From Castor canadensis (taxonomy: Eukaryota > Chordata > Mammalia > Rodentia > Castoridae): a DNA stretch of 64,000 nucleotides. Under the pieces are notes generated by a model that had not been told where the DNA came from, ran no database searches, and saw only the letters and a program-made list of their open reading frames with translations. Made by a program: the position numbers and the translations under genes. Below, one piece after another: positions 1 through 10,728 of this stretch. The stretch lies in contig NC_133394.1 of assembly GCF_047511655.1 (NCBI RefSeq), forward strand, positions 56,824,501 through 56,888,500. Direction: 5' to 3'. The first letter of the stretch is position 1; the number at the start of each line of letters is the position of its first letter.

Positions 1-560
1 CACTTACCAACACATAGTAAGCACTCAAGATACGCAAATTTTCTTAGATGGGTGTTTTGCTCATATGTAGTACCTGTTGCATTCTACTTAAAGATGCAAT
101 TACTTCGATTTTGTAGTTTGGGAATTTCAGGAAATTAGTTTTTCCAAGAAATGCCTAACAGTTTAGCTAAGGCAAATGGTAGTTTGGGTTAAGACATGAG
201 CAGGGTTCCATCCCAGTTAACTTTTGAGGCCCATCCTCTTCTTTCCACTATGTCTAATGCAAGTAGCTGGGTAAAAGGAAGCCTTGTCTTCTTGGCAACC
301 GGACCGGCTTCCCTCCTCTGGTCTCTTTCTCTCCATTTGTTGCTAAACTACATCAGGCGGCGTCCCTTACTTTTGACAGGCCGGGTGCTATGCACACCTC
401 TTACCTTTGGGCGATTACAGATTTTCAAAGCCAGACCCGGAATCCTCCCCAGCTTCCCACCCTTCCACGTCTTCCTGCTGGCAGACATTTCTCTGCTTGG
501 AAACACTGGCAAGGAAAATTTTGTTCGGGGGAGAAAGCTGCATCTGAACTTGCAAGAGTT
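1..560. other. Upstream flank of FGF2
   Basis: AT-rich to mixed sequence before the CpG island. I see no exon, no clear repeat and no TATA box placed to serve the FGF2 leader. The frame that will encode FGF2 is already open from an ATG at 196, but nothing supports translation that far upstream. Confidence 0.6.
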
Positions 561-912
561 GAGTCACGGCTGGTTGCACGGCCGAGCTCGGTGCGGAGGA
601 AGACTGGGCGGGGGCCACTTCTGCGGGGGTGGGGCCGGGGACAGAAGCCGCCCCGCCGCCGCCGCCGGCCGAGTCGGGCTCCCGCGGGACGGGTGTCGCG
701 CGCTTGCGTGCCGTGACCGAGCGCGTCCCGGCGCTGGCCCCGCAGAGCGCGGGCGAGTAGGCGGCGCGGGGGGAGGAGGCCACCAGACTGGCGGTGTCGG
801 GTGGGGATGGAGATGTGACGGCCGGCGCCTCAGTGCCAGAGGACGGGCGCGGGGCTCGCGCTGGCCGCGGGAGCCGGGGAGCTGCGCGTGTCCGGGAGCG
901 GGGCGGCCAAAG

Positions 913-1074
913 CTGGGAGCCCGCGGGCGCGCGGCGCCGCTGGACGGGAGGCTGGGGGGCCGGGGTCGGGGCCGGGGCCCGGAGCGAGTCGGGGGCCGGG
1001 GCCGGGGCCGGGGCGCGGCGGCCCCCCGCGCGGCTCCAGCGGCTCGGGCTCCCCGGCAGGACCCCGGCGGGGCC
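913..1074 (+). CDS. FGF2: CUG-initiated N-terminal extension of FGF2 (high-molecular-weight isoforms)
   Basis: The frame upstream of the FGF2 AUG is open and holds three in-frame CTG codons at 913, 940 and 952. They add 54, 45 and 41 residues, giving 209, 200 and 196 residues in total. The human 24, 22.5 and 22 kDa forms have 210, 201 and 196 residues, so all three starts have counterparts. The extension is rich in Gly-Arg repeats (GRGRG, RVGGRGRGRG), the known nuclear-targeting and arginine-methylated segment. Use of these starts depends on an internal ribosome entry element in the structured leader (family knowledge). The DNA from 946 to 1017 is very G-rich and could form G-quadruplexes. 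A further in-frame CTG at 604 would give 312 residues, but it does not sit where the human 34 kDa start lies. Confidence 0.85.
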
Positions 1075-1252
1075 ATGGCGGCCGGGAGCATCACCACGCT
1101 GCCCGCCCTGCCCGAGGACGGTGGCAGCGGTGCCTTCCCGCCCGGCCACTTTAAGGACCCCAAGCGGCTGTACTGCAAAAACGGAGGCTTCTTCCTGCGC
1201 ATCCACCCCGACGGCCGCGTGGACGGAGTCCGCGAGAAGAGCGACCCTCACG
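1075..1252 (+). CDS. FGF2: FGF2 exon 1 (coding part, AUG form)
   Basis: Encodes the first 59 residues and one base of codon 60 of basic fibroblast growth factor, starting MAAGSITTLPALPEDGG. FGF2 is a secreted, heparin-binding beta-trefoil mitogen. It binds FGFR1-4 with heparan sulfate as co-receptor and drives RAS-MAPK signalling. It leaves cells without a signal peptide, and none is seen here. The AUG (in gccATGg) matches the 155-residue human form. The exon ends in CAC G before the donor gtgagt at 1253; exon 2 supplies TC, so codon 60 is GTC (Val), the state I recall for mouse, against Ile in human. The exon carries FKDPKRLYCKNGG, including heparin-contact and receptor-contact residues. Intron 1, which follows, is 37 kb. 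Confidence 0.98.
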
Positions 1253-3084
1253 GTGAGTGTCCCGCCGCGCCTCTGCCGCGGTCCCCTCACGCGCACCCTC
1301 GTGGGACGCGGGGCCTCGGCGGCCTCAGGGTCACCCCCGCCGCCTCCGGCCCTGCGCGCAGGCCACCTGTCCGTCGGGGCCGCCCCGCCGCGCCCGGCCA
1401 GCCGCCGGTCCTCCCAGAGCCCCGCGGTCATTCGCGTTTTCTTGGGAAAACACCTTTCAGAATGTCGCCCTCAAATTCTGCCTCACTAAGACCAGAGGCA
1501 CTTAAAGCACTGCTCTCACCCACCCATGTTTCTCCTGTTCCCCGCAGTTGACCAAAACAGCCAACACAAAAAGGAAATACATTAAGAAAAAGAAATCCCT
1601 TGAATTTGTTAATTAAATGTGACAGGCCTTGGTTCACTAGTGAAAAGAAGTGCAAAGACCTTAATCTTCCACCTGCATAACTAGCTTGGGACCTTAACCC
1701 CACAGCCACGCAGCCACGATCCCATAACTCCTACTCTGCTCTGTGTTTGAAGATGAAATGAGAGCAACACGTTTGCTTTCTGCTGAAGAAAACAGAAGCT
1801 CTTCGTGGTTGTGGAAGTGACTATGGCCTAAATCAGTGTCTCAAACTTTCAGGATGCACCTCCTGGAGGTTTGTTCAGCACAGGATGCTGGACTTGTGCC
1901 ATTTCTAACCAGGCCTGATTGGGGACCACACTTGGAGCCACTGGTCTAGAGAAAGGAGGAAGAAAAAAGTTTAAAGGGTGTTGATTTGCCACACTTGAGG
2001 GATTTTTTTTGTTTGTTTTTGTTTTATGGGTCCTAGGTAGAGAATCGGACCCTCTATTTGCCTGAGAAAAGAGCAGCAGGGCTACTGAAGGCAGTGTGCT
2101 GTAGTTCTGTCTTTTTGTTAGGATACCAGTGTCATTCCATGGACGCTGAAAGAGCCTGGGTGGAAGAGAGAGGAAGAAGGAGGAAGAGGAGAAAGCTCTA
2201 CAACCAGAGTTGACCTACGAGTGTGAAATGCACTTTTATATACGCTGGATCTTTTTTGAACAATATAATTAAATTTGTTTTTCACTGATACATAAAAACA
2301 AAATTTGTACATATTAACGGGGTAATTTGTTTTGATACGTGTATAATACATTTAAATCGGTTTAAACATGTCTATCTCATTTATCTTTTCTTTATGACAA
2401 AAACTTTCAAAATCCTTTCTTCTGGCTTTTTGAGATGTACGGTTTTCTTCCATCACTACTGTAGTGCTACAGTGCAGTAACACAGCAGGACTTCTTCCTC
2501 TTACCTAACTGTAACTTAGCTGGGTCTTTATTGTTTCCAAACCAGCAAGCAGCAAAAGATGCAGGTCTTTCTTTCTTTCTTTTTTTAAGGCCTTCCATAT
2601 TTTAAAAAAATTTACCAGTCACTTTATCCAGTAAAATTGAAAAGATGCTTGTAACCTGATACATGAGTACTACTTCTTTACTCTGGTAACTTGAGTCAAG
2701 TTCTGTGTAATTTATATTTGTGTTTAAGTTTCACTCTGCAGTTGTCTACCAGGCTGGCTCAGCTGATTAGGACAAACTGCATATAGATTCCAATTAGGTT
2801 TATTCTTTTCTAGTATCACAAACTGTTGCATGTTTCATGACAGAAAAAGTACCTTCCAGATTAGGTTCTCATTTGGAGCTTCACCTAGTACTCTCTTTAA
2901 ACATGCTCTGTTAACTGCAGAAACATTCATTGTTTTCTTTGAAGCTACTTGCCTTGTAGTAAAACTATATAAAGGTAGTGGGGATAATTCTCAACTGCAT
3001 AAGTTGCAAATCATATTACCACACTTGCAAAAACAACTAGTAACTTTTTCTTCTCAACTATGGATTGAGTTTTCATTTTTGTAA
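1253..3084. other. Start of FGF2 intron 1
   Basis: Intronic sequence after the donor. Its first 200 bases are still CpG-island DNA. Apart from a MER5A-like element, no gene or recognisable structure is seen. A polypyrimidine run near 2570-2585 and AT-rich stretches near 2230-2360 are unremarkable. Confidence 0.6.
1834..1943 (+). mobile_element. MER5A-like hAT-Charlie DNA transposon remnant
   Basis: Begins cagtgtctcaaac and ends with a diverged inverted copy (cttggagccactg). The interior resembles the MER5A non-autonomous hAT family, including the segments tcctggaggtttgttcagcaca and ggggaccacactt. About 110 bp, an ancient fixed insertion shared widely among placental mammals. Confidence 0.7.
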
Positions 3085-3298
3085 TTTTTTTTTGAGATAG
3101 GGTCTCATTGTATTATAGTCCAGGCTTTCCTCAAACTGAGATCCTCCTGCCCCAGCTTCCCCAGTGCTGGCCTAACAGGTGTCTGCCACCATGCCCAGTT
3201 CATTTTTATAAGTTTTTTCCAGTAGTACTGGGATTTGAAATCAGGGCTTGGCATTTGCTAGGCAGGCACTCTCCTGTTTGAGCCATGTCCCCAGTCCT
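3085..3298 (-). mobile_element. Two adjacent SINEs: B1-like (3085-3200) and tRNA-like (3213-3298)
   Basis: On the minus strand a B1-type (7SL-derived) unit ends in an A-tail, seen here as a T run near 3085. The diagnostic segment is gagatagggtctcattg read on the plus strand. Beside it lies a tRNA-like SINE, recognised by gtactgggatttgaaatcag and ttgctaggcaggcactc. Both are diverged. Confidence 0.75.
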
Positions 3299-6200
3299 CA
3301 TTCTTTAAGTCGTTGATTTTGCCTCCAGGGTACATTCGGTAAGTCTTGGAGGCATCTTTAGTTGTCATAATCTGGAAGGGCACTCTGTGCATTTAGTAGG
3401 TAGAGACCAAGGACGCTGCTAACCATCTTAACATGCGCAGGACAATCTCCCCGCAAAAAGTGTTCGATTTCAGACGGCATTTGCTAAGGTTCAGCTCCCT
3501 GGCAACTTTATTGTTAGTTAAGATGAGGGTGTAATAACTTATCCGGATGTGTGCAGACTACTGATTTTTGAAAAGGACACCTTTTACGAGACTACTTCCA
3601 TGTAGTCCCTCCAGGTCATGAGCCTAAGTACAGCACATGTCTGTTTTTCTTCCATGTGGAAGATATAATGGTAGTTGACCAGATCTGGAGGAGGCTGAAG
3701 GGAAAGATACAAGGAAGAAAATGGGTATGAACAGGACGCTGTCCCAAAACAAAACTGGCCAGCAAACGTGGAGAAATAAAAAACAGCATTAATGGTAGCC
3801 ACAGTTTCCCACTGACTTAATGGCTCTGGTATCTCAGCTTGTTTGAAAAGTTGTGAAACCCACAGCCTTGTCCTCAGACCTGTCACTGGAGATTTATTTC
3901 ATTGGGATGACACTTTCTACCCTGATATCTTCTCAGGTGTAAATATCTCTGAAAGACTGTATTTGCCATTATCAGATTTTAACATTCTGTGTGGATGGCA
4001 TTGAGAGTGCAATTTTTTCCCCAAAAGCTGGCCAGGAGAAGTAAGAGTTTGGGGAGGGATGCTTTGAAGACTGTGGTGGGGTGCTGGCTAAATGGGTGTG
4101 GCTCAGGTAGAGAAGAGGAGGCCAGGTGAGGAGGCATGGGGCAGTGAGAGCCCTGCTTTATACCAGGTTATTCTCTTGAGTTTTACTCAGAAGGGCCCAT
4201 TTTCTAGCACTTTCTTCATAGTTCTGGAAGAATCTTCTGACATGAAAGCCCTGATAAAAGCAAGATGTTACAAGTGGTTGCAGTCTGCTTCTCTAGCATG
4301 TGTGCTACACACCCTCATTCCTTTTGGCATCCTTGGCCTTGGTCTCGGCAGGCCTCTTCTAACCTCCATGGCAGTGTATAACGTTAAGTGTATACTCAAA
4401 AGCAGCGAGCCATGTAAAAACTTTCAAAAGAGGACATTTCATCCCAAGCAGCATGTAGGGTACATGGTGAGTTTAGTAAGTGAACTGTGTGCTGCCTATG
4501 AAACATGTCAGCATTAAATTCATTCCAGATGCTCTTATTTGAGAAAAATGAAGGCAGTTAGACGTGCTCAGTGCCCTTGGGCTTCTCCCTGTTGGTTGTA
4601 CTTTCCTTTCAGGCATTGAGGACTCTGAGATTTGGAGAGGCTGAGGCCCTGTCGCTCCCATGTGGAACGGGGCAACGATCCAGTCGGCCTGATTTCCCAT
4701 GCTCTTTTTCATCATACGTTCCCCGCAAAATCAACCACAGAGACTTGAGCTTGTGTAATTCAGATGAGCCTTCAGACTTAATTCACGGATCTTGTCTTAT
4801 AGAAGTTCACTGAAGTGGCCGATTGCTGGAGTTTACTTGTTGACTTACTCTCTGACTGAGATCCTTGCCCACCTGGCCTCTTGCCTTCTAGTTCTGCCTC
4901 CCTGGGCCTCTTTGAGCTCTCGCATTCAACCACTGAATGCCCTCTGGACCCCTTTGGGTTAGGCATACTCCATTTCTGAGCACTGAGAAAGCCTCCCCAC
5001 TGGAGAAGTTTTTGCCAGTTCACTGTTGCCTTAGGTTGTTTTCCTGCGGTTTTGGGCAAAGCCACCTTACCTTTTCTAAATCATTTTCCTTCTGTAAATG
5101 GAGTCATTCATTCAGTGATGCTAGATTCTCTCACTTCTTTTTTGGTAATAGCTGGCAAGTGGATCCCATTAATATGCCTTAATAAACATGATATTTACTG
5201 TGATGGTGTTTGTATGCAGTAAACAAATGAAGTCAACTCTAATAGCTTATTTAATCTTGGCAATCGTCGTCAGTACAGCAATAAAAGGACAATTCATGAG
5301 TCATAAATATTACCACACCTTAGGAGCCTTTTAAGATGAGTTTTGATGCCAAGTGACTTCAGCCTAGGAAAGGCAACATCCCCTCATGACATGTCCTGAG
5401 GGCTTTGTGTTTATAAAATGGCCTTTATGTAATTAGACCTTCACAGTGGCGGCCTCTAAGTATTCTCTTTTTTTTTTTTAATGTATGATGCCATGTTACC
5501 TGGATGGCCAAGTTTTTAAAGTTTAATTTGAAAATAAAATATTGCAGGTGTTACAAACAAACAAGAACCATTCTTTATATGTTATAAGCAAAGTTTGACT
5601 CCATTCATCTACACATTTTTTCTGAGAAATTGCCATCAGTGATGCGACATTATTGGACATGCTGCTTTCAAACAACAAGATGCTAACTACACATGTGCCA
5701 TAGTCTTTGAATATTTTTTCCCAATTCCAGTGTTTGTTTGTTACCAAACACCCTGTTTGGACCCCTTTGTTCTGTAGCACACATCTGTAAGAAGGCTGGC
5801 CTGGGTAAGAGTCTCTGACTGTGAAATGGAACAAGGCAAGCCGGTATATTCAAGGCACAAATCTTAGCCCATTAGCATATTTTGTCCAAACACATGTATT
5901 TTGTTTTGTTTTTGAGCGTGTCGTTTTCTGTGCTCTGAAATCAGGGGTCTGGTCTTATAATAAACTTTATATTATTGTCTTTTTGCAAAATCATCAATGT
6001 GGAACCATAGTTGAATCATTAGAAAATGATATTGTGGCACTATGATTATCAGTGTTTCTTTGTTTTACCTCTATTGGGTCAGGTTTTACATTATTGATGG
6101 AAAATATCAAACTTTCTCTCTAATAATTATGCCCAAGAAGACTTTCTAAGCTATGTTATTTAGAATCATAGGAACTTAGGAGAGGTTAAAAAAAAATGGT

Positions 6201-7175
6201 GACTTCCAGGTAACCTCATCCATTGAGCCATAGAGTGTGGTTCTTAGAAACTGGACTGTTCATGTTCTAAACCCCTTTGGTTATTTTTAGTCTGAAGAAA
6301 TTTGGAGGGCCTGGAGGCAACAGACAGCCTATGTTCAGTGTTTAACTTATGTTTCATTTAAACTGACCAATGTCACCTGCACAAGGTGACTTGACCAGTG
6401 TAATCTTAGTGGTTACTCATTCATTTACAGGAATCTGGAGTGTGTGGTGTGTGTGTTAGTATGTATATTTTCAAAGGGTTATAGATTCCTTGAAATTTGT
6501 TTAACCTCTAAATTGGATTATGCAATAGTATTCTGAAATGAAAGGTTCACAGGTTTTCAAGGTATTTTGAAGATAAAAATTAAGAAGGCATGTGGATATT
6601 ATTATGTTCTAGATATAATTAAACTGTTGAAAGGAATGATCCTGGTTTAATTTGTGATGAAGCTATACATATTGATTTATAATGAAAATTTATAATTAAT
6701 AAATTATCAAAGAACAAAGTGTTTTGTTTTAAAGGAAATTTGCTTGGCTAGATTCTATGAGTGTATTATTCTCTGGTCATAATTTAGGCACTGTAATAAG
6801 ATGCTGGTACCATAAGATAGACACTTTCACTTCTCCATATAAATATTAAACATAAAAAACTCAATACCTTTAACTCAGGGAGGGCTTCCTAAATATTGGC
6901 AAATGATGAAATCACCCTCCATGGATTAACTAAGCACTCATGGGCTATATGCTGCATAAAGCTTAGTTGAAGTTTGTAGTTCTGGTGTGGAGGCATGCAC
7001 ATTTAGACAGATTTTTCCTGAAGATAGGTAATAAAGTTATATTTGGAAAACATTAGAAATCTTAGAGGCTAGCTATTGACTTTTCTTAGGATAGTCTGTA
7101 GAAAGGTGATCATTTTTCAGAAAAAAAAAGCTTTTAACTTTTATTAGTAATTCTGATTCTTTAAAAGCATTTAAG
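3299..7175. other. FGF2 intron 1, unannotated stretch
   Basis: About 3.9 kb of mixed-composition intron. The open frames here (for example 4092-4517, 5523-5834) lack codon structure, start context or recognisable domains. I see no RNA gene, no clear repeat and no exon with credible splice sites. Confidence 0.5.
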
Positions 7176-7495
7176 GTTTTTTGGGGGGGGCAGTACTGGG
7201 GTTTTGAACTCAGATCTTTGCACTTGCTAGGCAGGTTCTGTACTGCTTGAGTCATGTTTCCAGCCCTTTTTGCTCGGGTTATTTTTAAAATAGGGTCTTG
7301 CTTTTTGCCTTAGCAGGCGTGTACCTCGATTCTCTTATTTTATGCTTCCTGTTGGATGACAGGCACATACAACCATGCCCTGCTTTTTCCTGCTGGAATG
7401 TGGCCGTTGTGAACGTTCTTTGCCTGCATTGGCTTAAACTCGATCCTCCCTGATCTCAGCCTCAAGTACCTGGGGCTTGAGCCATGGCACTGCAA
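7176..7495 (-). mobile_element. tRNA-like SINE (7176-7266) and diverged B1-like SINE (7267-7495)
   Basis: Read on the plus strand, a T/G run precedes cagtactggggttttgaact and gctaggcaggttctgtactgc, the reverse complement of the tRNA-like SINE. It is followed by a long, diverged B1-like or composite unit (aatagggtcttgc, cctcagcctcaagtacctgg-like segment, gagccatggcactgc). Confidence 0.65.
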
Positions 7496-7610
7496 GCATT
7501 TAAGATTTTTATCATGCACTATTGTGGTATAAAATTTCCTCACATTGATTAGTCTTACTTTCTTTAGTGGTTGATAACCCGAAATTCTATACTTCCTCCT
7601 ACTTCATCTG

Positions 7611-7840
7611 TTTTTCTTTTCTTTTCTTTCTTTCTCCCTCCCTCTGTCCCTCCCTCCCTTTATCCCTTCCCTTCGTCCCTCCCTCTCTCCCTCCCTCTCT
7701 CCCTTCCTTCCTTTCTTTCCTTCCTTCCTTCCTTCCTTCCTTCCTTCCTTCCTTCCTTCCTTCCTTCCTTCCTTCCTTCCTTCCTTCCTTCCTTCCTTTC
7801 TTTCTTTCTTTCTTCTCTCTCTCTCTCTCTTTCTTTCTTT
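7611..7840. repeat. Polypyrimidine microsatellite, mainly (CTTC)n
   Basis: About 230 bp of almost pure C/T on the plus strand. It grades from irregular CCTCCC units through a long regular CTTC tract (about 7716-7797) to TTTC and TC repeats. Six-frame translation gives low-complexity Ser/Phe/Leu/Pro frames that are not genes. It lies directly beside a SINE and may have grown from that SINE's tail. Confidence 0.95.
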
Positions 7841-8072
7841 GTTACTGGGTTTGAAGACCTTGAGCCATTCCACCAAGCCCTTCTTTTAATGATGGGTTTT
7901 TTTTGGAGATAGGGTCTTACAATCTATTTGGCTGTGCTGTCTTTGAACTGCAATCCTCCTGATCTCTGCCTCCTGAGTAGCTAGGATTACAGGCGTGAGC
8001 CACCAGTGCCTGGCTGCTTTTCTTTCTTTCTTTTTTTTTTTTTTTTTTGTTTTGTTTAAACATTTTTTTTTT
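7841..8072 (-). mobile_element. Composite B1-like plus tRNA-like SINE
   Basis: Read on the minus strand: a B1-like left part (segments of tggctcacgcctgtaatcct and tcaggaggcagagatcagga type), then gagaccctatctcc, then a tRNA-like right part ending in a short A-rich tail at the microsatellite boundary. A T-rich run (8017-8072) flanks it. The same architecture recurs at 22893, 39473 and 63571, which points to one composite SINE family. Confidence 0.75.
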
Positions 8073-9094
8073 AGGTCTGAATTTTGCTCCCAGTATTCTA
8101 TGTAAATCATTCTTTCTGAGTACACTGGCGGTCTTCCGGTTCAATCCTGTGGCCTTTTCCAGTTTGTCATCCTATTGTAACCTGTGGCACTATCCACCGC
8201 CTCTGACATCTGGAGAATCCTTGGCTCTTATTACACTATATGAACTGGTTACTCCTGTCACCTATCCAGCTGTCCGTTTCTCCACTCTCTTTTTTCTGGT
8301 CTTTTGCTTTCCTAGTTCCACAGCCATTTTTCAGCCTTTGGTGCTCTGTCCTTCTTTCTGAGTATGTACTTGAGTTTCTTCTGTAGGTCATGCACAGTCT
8401 GATAGCTGTCTTGATTTCCTGTCTCTGTGCACCAACTCAAAGGACAGGTGCATATCACAGTTCCAATTTAACACACAGAAAAAAGAACCTAATGACATCA
8501 TTATCTGAAACTAGCACCTTTTCCTACCAAAGTTCTACTCCTAATGAAACCGTTCCTCTAGATGCCAAAGCTAGACAGCCAGGAGTTGTCTTTGATGCTT
8601 TTCTCCTCCTTTATTATTATTTTTTTTGTGTGTGTATGTGTTCATGTTTCCCAGGCTTGGTGGTCCTTCTTTGCCTGTGCCTTATTCTTGTTTCCCCTGT
8701 TCTTTACTTTCCTGCTGCCTTAAGTGTTAAGCAGACCTACCTGCTGTTCTTCTCAAATATGACCTTTTTAATCTTTTTCCCCCTGTCTACCTTCCATACC
8801 TCCCTGATGCTGCTAGCACTTGTTGCTTTAATTATAGTTGTCTCTTTAACATGACAGAGGAGAGAATAGGTCTTTCCTAATATGATCTTTGTTTTTGAAA
8901 AATTCTCTTCTTATTTCCTCTCTTCCATTCTCACCCTGTTCTTCAAGAATCTTCTAAGCACTACCTTAACAGACTTCCCTGTGAAACTTTCCCTTACTTT
9001 GCCAAAGAGAGTTCATGGTCACTATTTCTGTCATCCCATAGGACTTGGTTCATAGTCTGTTACCGAACTTAATAGTTTTTGTCATAGTTAATTG
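8073..9094. other. FGF2 intron 1, pyrimidine-rich stretch
   Basis: Pyrimidine-rich intron. The 154-codon frame at 8390-8854 is hydrophobic low-complexity sequence with no domain, and I do not call it a gene. Nothing else is recognised. Confidence 0.5.
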
Positions 9095-9215
9095 TTTATG
9101 TGTCTGTCTCTGCCATTAGGACTGAGCTCTTTGTAGGCAAGAACTAGGTCTGATTTCTTGTATTTGTCCTCACATAGAAGGGTCACTTAAAGAATGTTTA
9201 TTACATTAAATCTGT
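9095..9215 (+). repeat. L2-like ancient LINE fragment
   Basis: The string ctgagctctttgtaggcaag followed by gaactaggtctgatttcttg and a terminal gaatgtttattac matches the pattern of mammalian L2 3' ends. Short and diverged. Confidence 0.55.
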
Positions 9216-9655
9216 ACCCTGTAAATGAGCCAAAGCTCTTACCTCCCACCTTGACCTTCCATTCCTGTCTCCCTTCTCCTCTCAACTGTGCTGATTCGTT
9301 GTCCTGGAGTCTGTGCTACCCTCTTATCTATATGAGTCCTAATCACTCCCAGCCCCATTTCTTTCACGTCATCCTTCACCTACCTCTCCTTTCCTGTGTG
9401 CTACCTAAAATTGTCTCTAATGGCTTGCCGTGTTTTACTTTCATTTCCTCTAGTTTTATTGGAAAATCCTGGCTGGTAAGGAGTTTTAGCTTTTTAAAGA
9501 ATTCAGTCAGTGTTACTCAGGAGTTCTTTACTCTTTTCTGTTCTGAGGGACTAATGCTGAATTTACTCATCCTGGGCTCCCTTTGCCTCTGCTTCTGAAT
9601 GACCAGTTTGAGAACCATAAAGAGGTTCAATCTGTTTGTCAAATGAGCTAGAACT

Positions 9656-9745
9656 TTGCTTATTTTTTGCATTTCTGGACTTGAACCCAGGCCCTCATTT
9701 GTATGGTAAGCAAGCAATCTACCACTGAACTACACCTCCAGCCCT
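9656..9745 (-). mobile_element. tRNA-like SINE
   Basis: The plus strand reads ggacttgaacccaggccctc, then aagcaagcaatctaccactg and aactacacctccagccc, the reverse complement of a tRNA-derived (ID/dID-like) SINE with recognisable A- and B-box regions. Confidence 0.75.
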
Positions 9746-10685
9746 AGAACTTTAAATAAATATAAATATATAAATAAATTTGAGGTATATAAAATGGGTA
9801 AGTTGAATATAGCAGCACTGTACTTTTTTGCATATTATATTATAGTATTTACATATCAATAAAGTAAGATAAATCATTTGTTAGAATCAGTTTTTATTAT
9901 GGAAGGTTTTCTTTCCAGCTCTCAAGTAAAATATCGATATTTCTAGCCAATATTTATGCTCAGTTTCAGAACTGAGTCCTTATATTGAGGAATGCAGGCC
10001 TGGGACGCATGCTTCACTCAGATACTTTACTGTTTAAGTAATTTTCCTTCTCTTAAGTCTAAAACCAATGAATCACTTTGTAAGATTAGGATGGAGAACT
10101 GTCTGGTACCATCATTGGTATCCTTTTTGGCTATAACAAAATGGCACAGACAGTTTCATCTTAATATTCACTCAGATTTATGAGCTAGTATTCATCACAA
10201 CAATCTGTAAAACTCTCAAAAGGACAGAAGTTGTATGACAAAGTGAGTCACAGTCTTTGTGATGTGATGTCTGCAAGGGTGGGTGGGAGAGATTGCTGAA
10301 TGACCAGTCTCATTCTACTCCCTTCTATGCTGAATCATTTTGCAAATAGAAAACAATTCATAGGTTTTCAGATGGTGATTACATAAAGAGGATATGGAAG
10401 AGTGTAAGAGCTGAATAACATCTCCATTTAAGAATCACTTTTAGAAACATAGCTTGTGGTGAACACTTTGTTTTGAATTAGAAATAGAACTGATCTCTCT
10501 ACTACCATATAAATATTACATGACATACATATTTTCAACCCAATGGCTGCTGCACGTCTTCTTTCTTCTTTATGTATTTTTACATTTTCTATTGTTATTT
10601 TTCTTGAATAGTTTTTTTTATTCTGTCAAGTATAATTTGACTTCCTTTCATAGCTATTTCTAGCCTGAGCTCATTTGGAGGAGGT

Positions 10686-10728
<43 letters not shown>

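Larger units (their letters stand above)
565..1440 (+). promoter_or_regulatory. CpG island and TATA-less promoter of FGF2
   Basis: CpG density and GC content rise sharply near 565 and fall off near 1440, spanning exon 1. A GC box (GGGCGGGGG, 606-614) and further G-rich stretches near 625-640 are Sp1-type sites, and no TATA box is seen. In human the transcription start lies roughly half a kilobase before the AUG. By analogy it would fall near 590-610 here, which is inference. The long open frames seen on both strands in this island are composition effects. Confidence 0.8.

Noticed and set aside
415..1431. Minus-strand frames of 338 and 212 codons over FGF2 exon 1
   Set aside because: They are complements of GC-rich, stop-poor coding and leader sequence, made of Pro/Arg/Ala with no domain.
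196..1551. 451-codon frame running through the CpG island
   Set aside because: Only the part from 913 (CUG) or 1075 (AUG) to the donor at 1253 is FGF2. The upstream ATG lies before the likely transcript start, and the downstream part is intron.
7567..7912. Overlapping Ser/Phe/Pro-rich and Glu/Arg/Lys-rich frames
   Set aside because: Translation of a polypyrimidine microsatellite; no gene.
8390..8854. 154-codon frame in intron 1
   Set aside because: No domain, poor composition, and no splice or promoter context.
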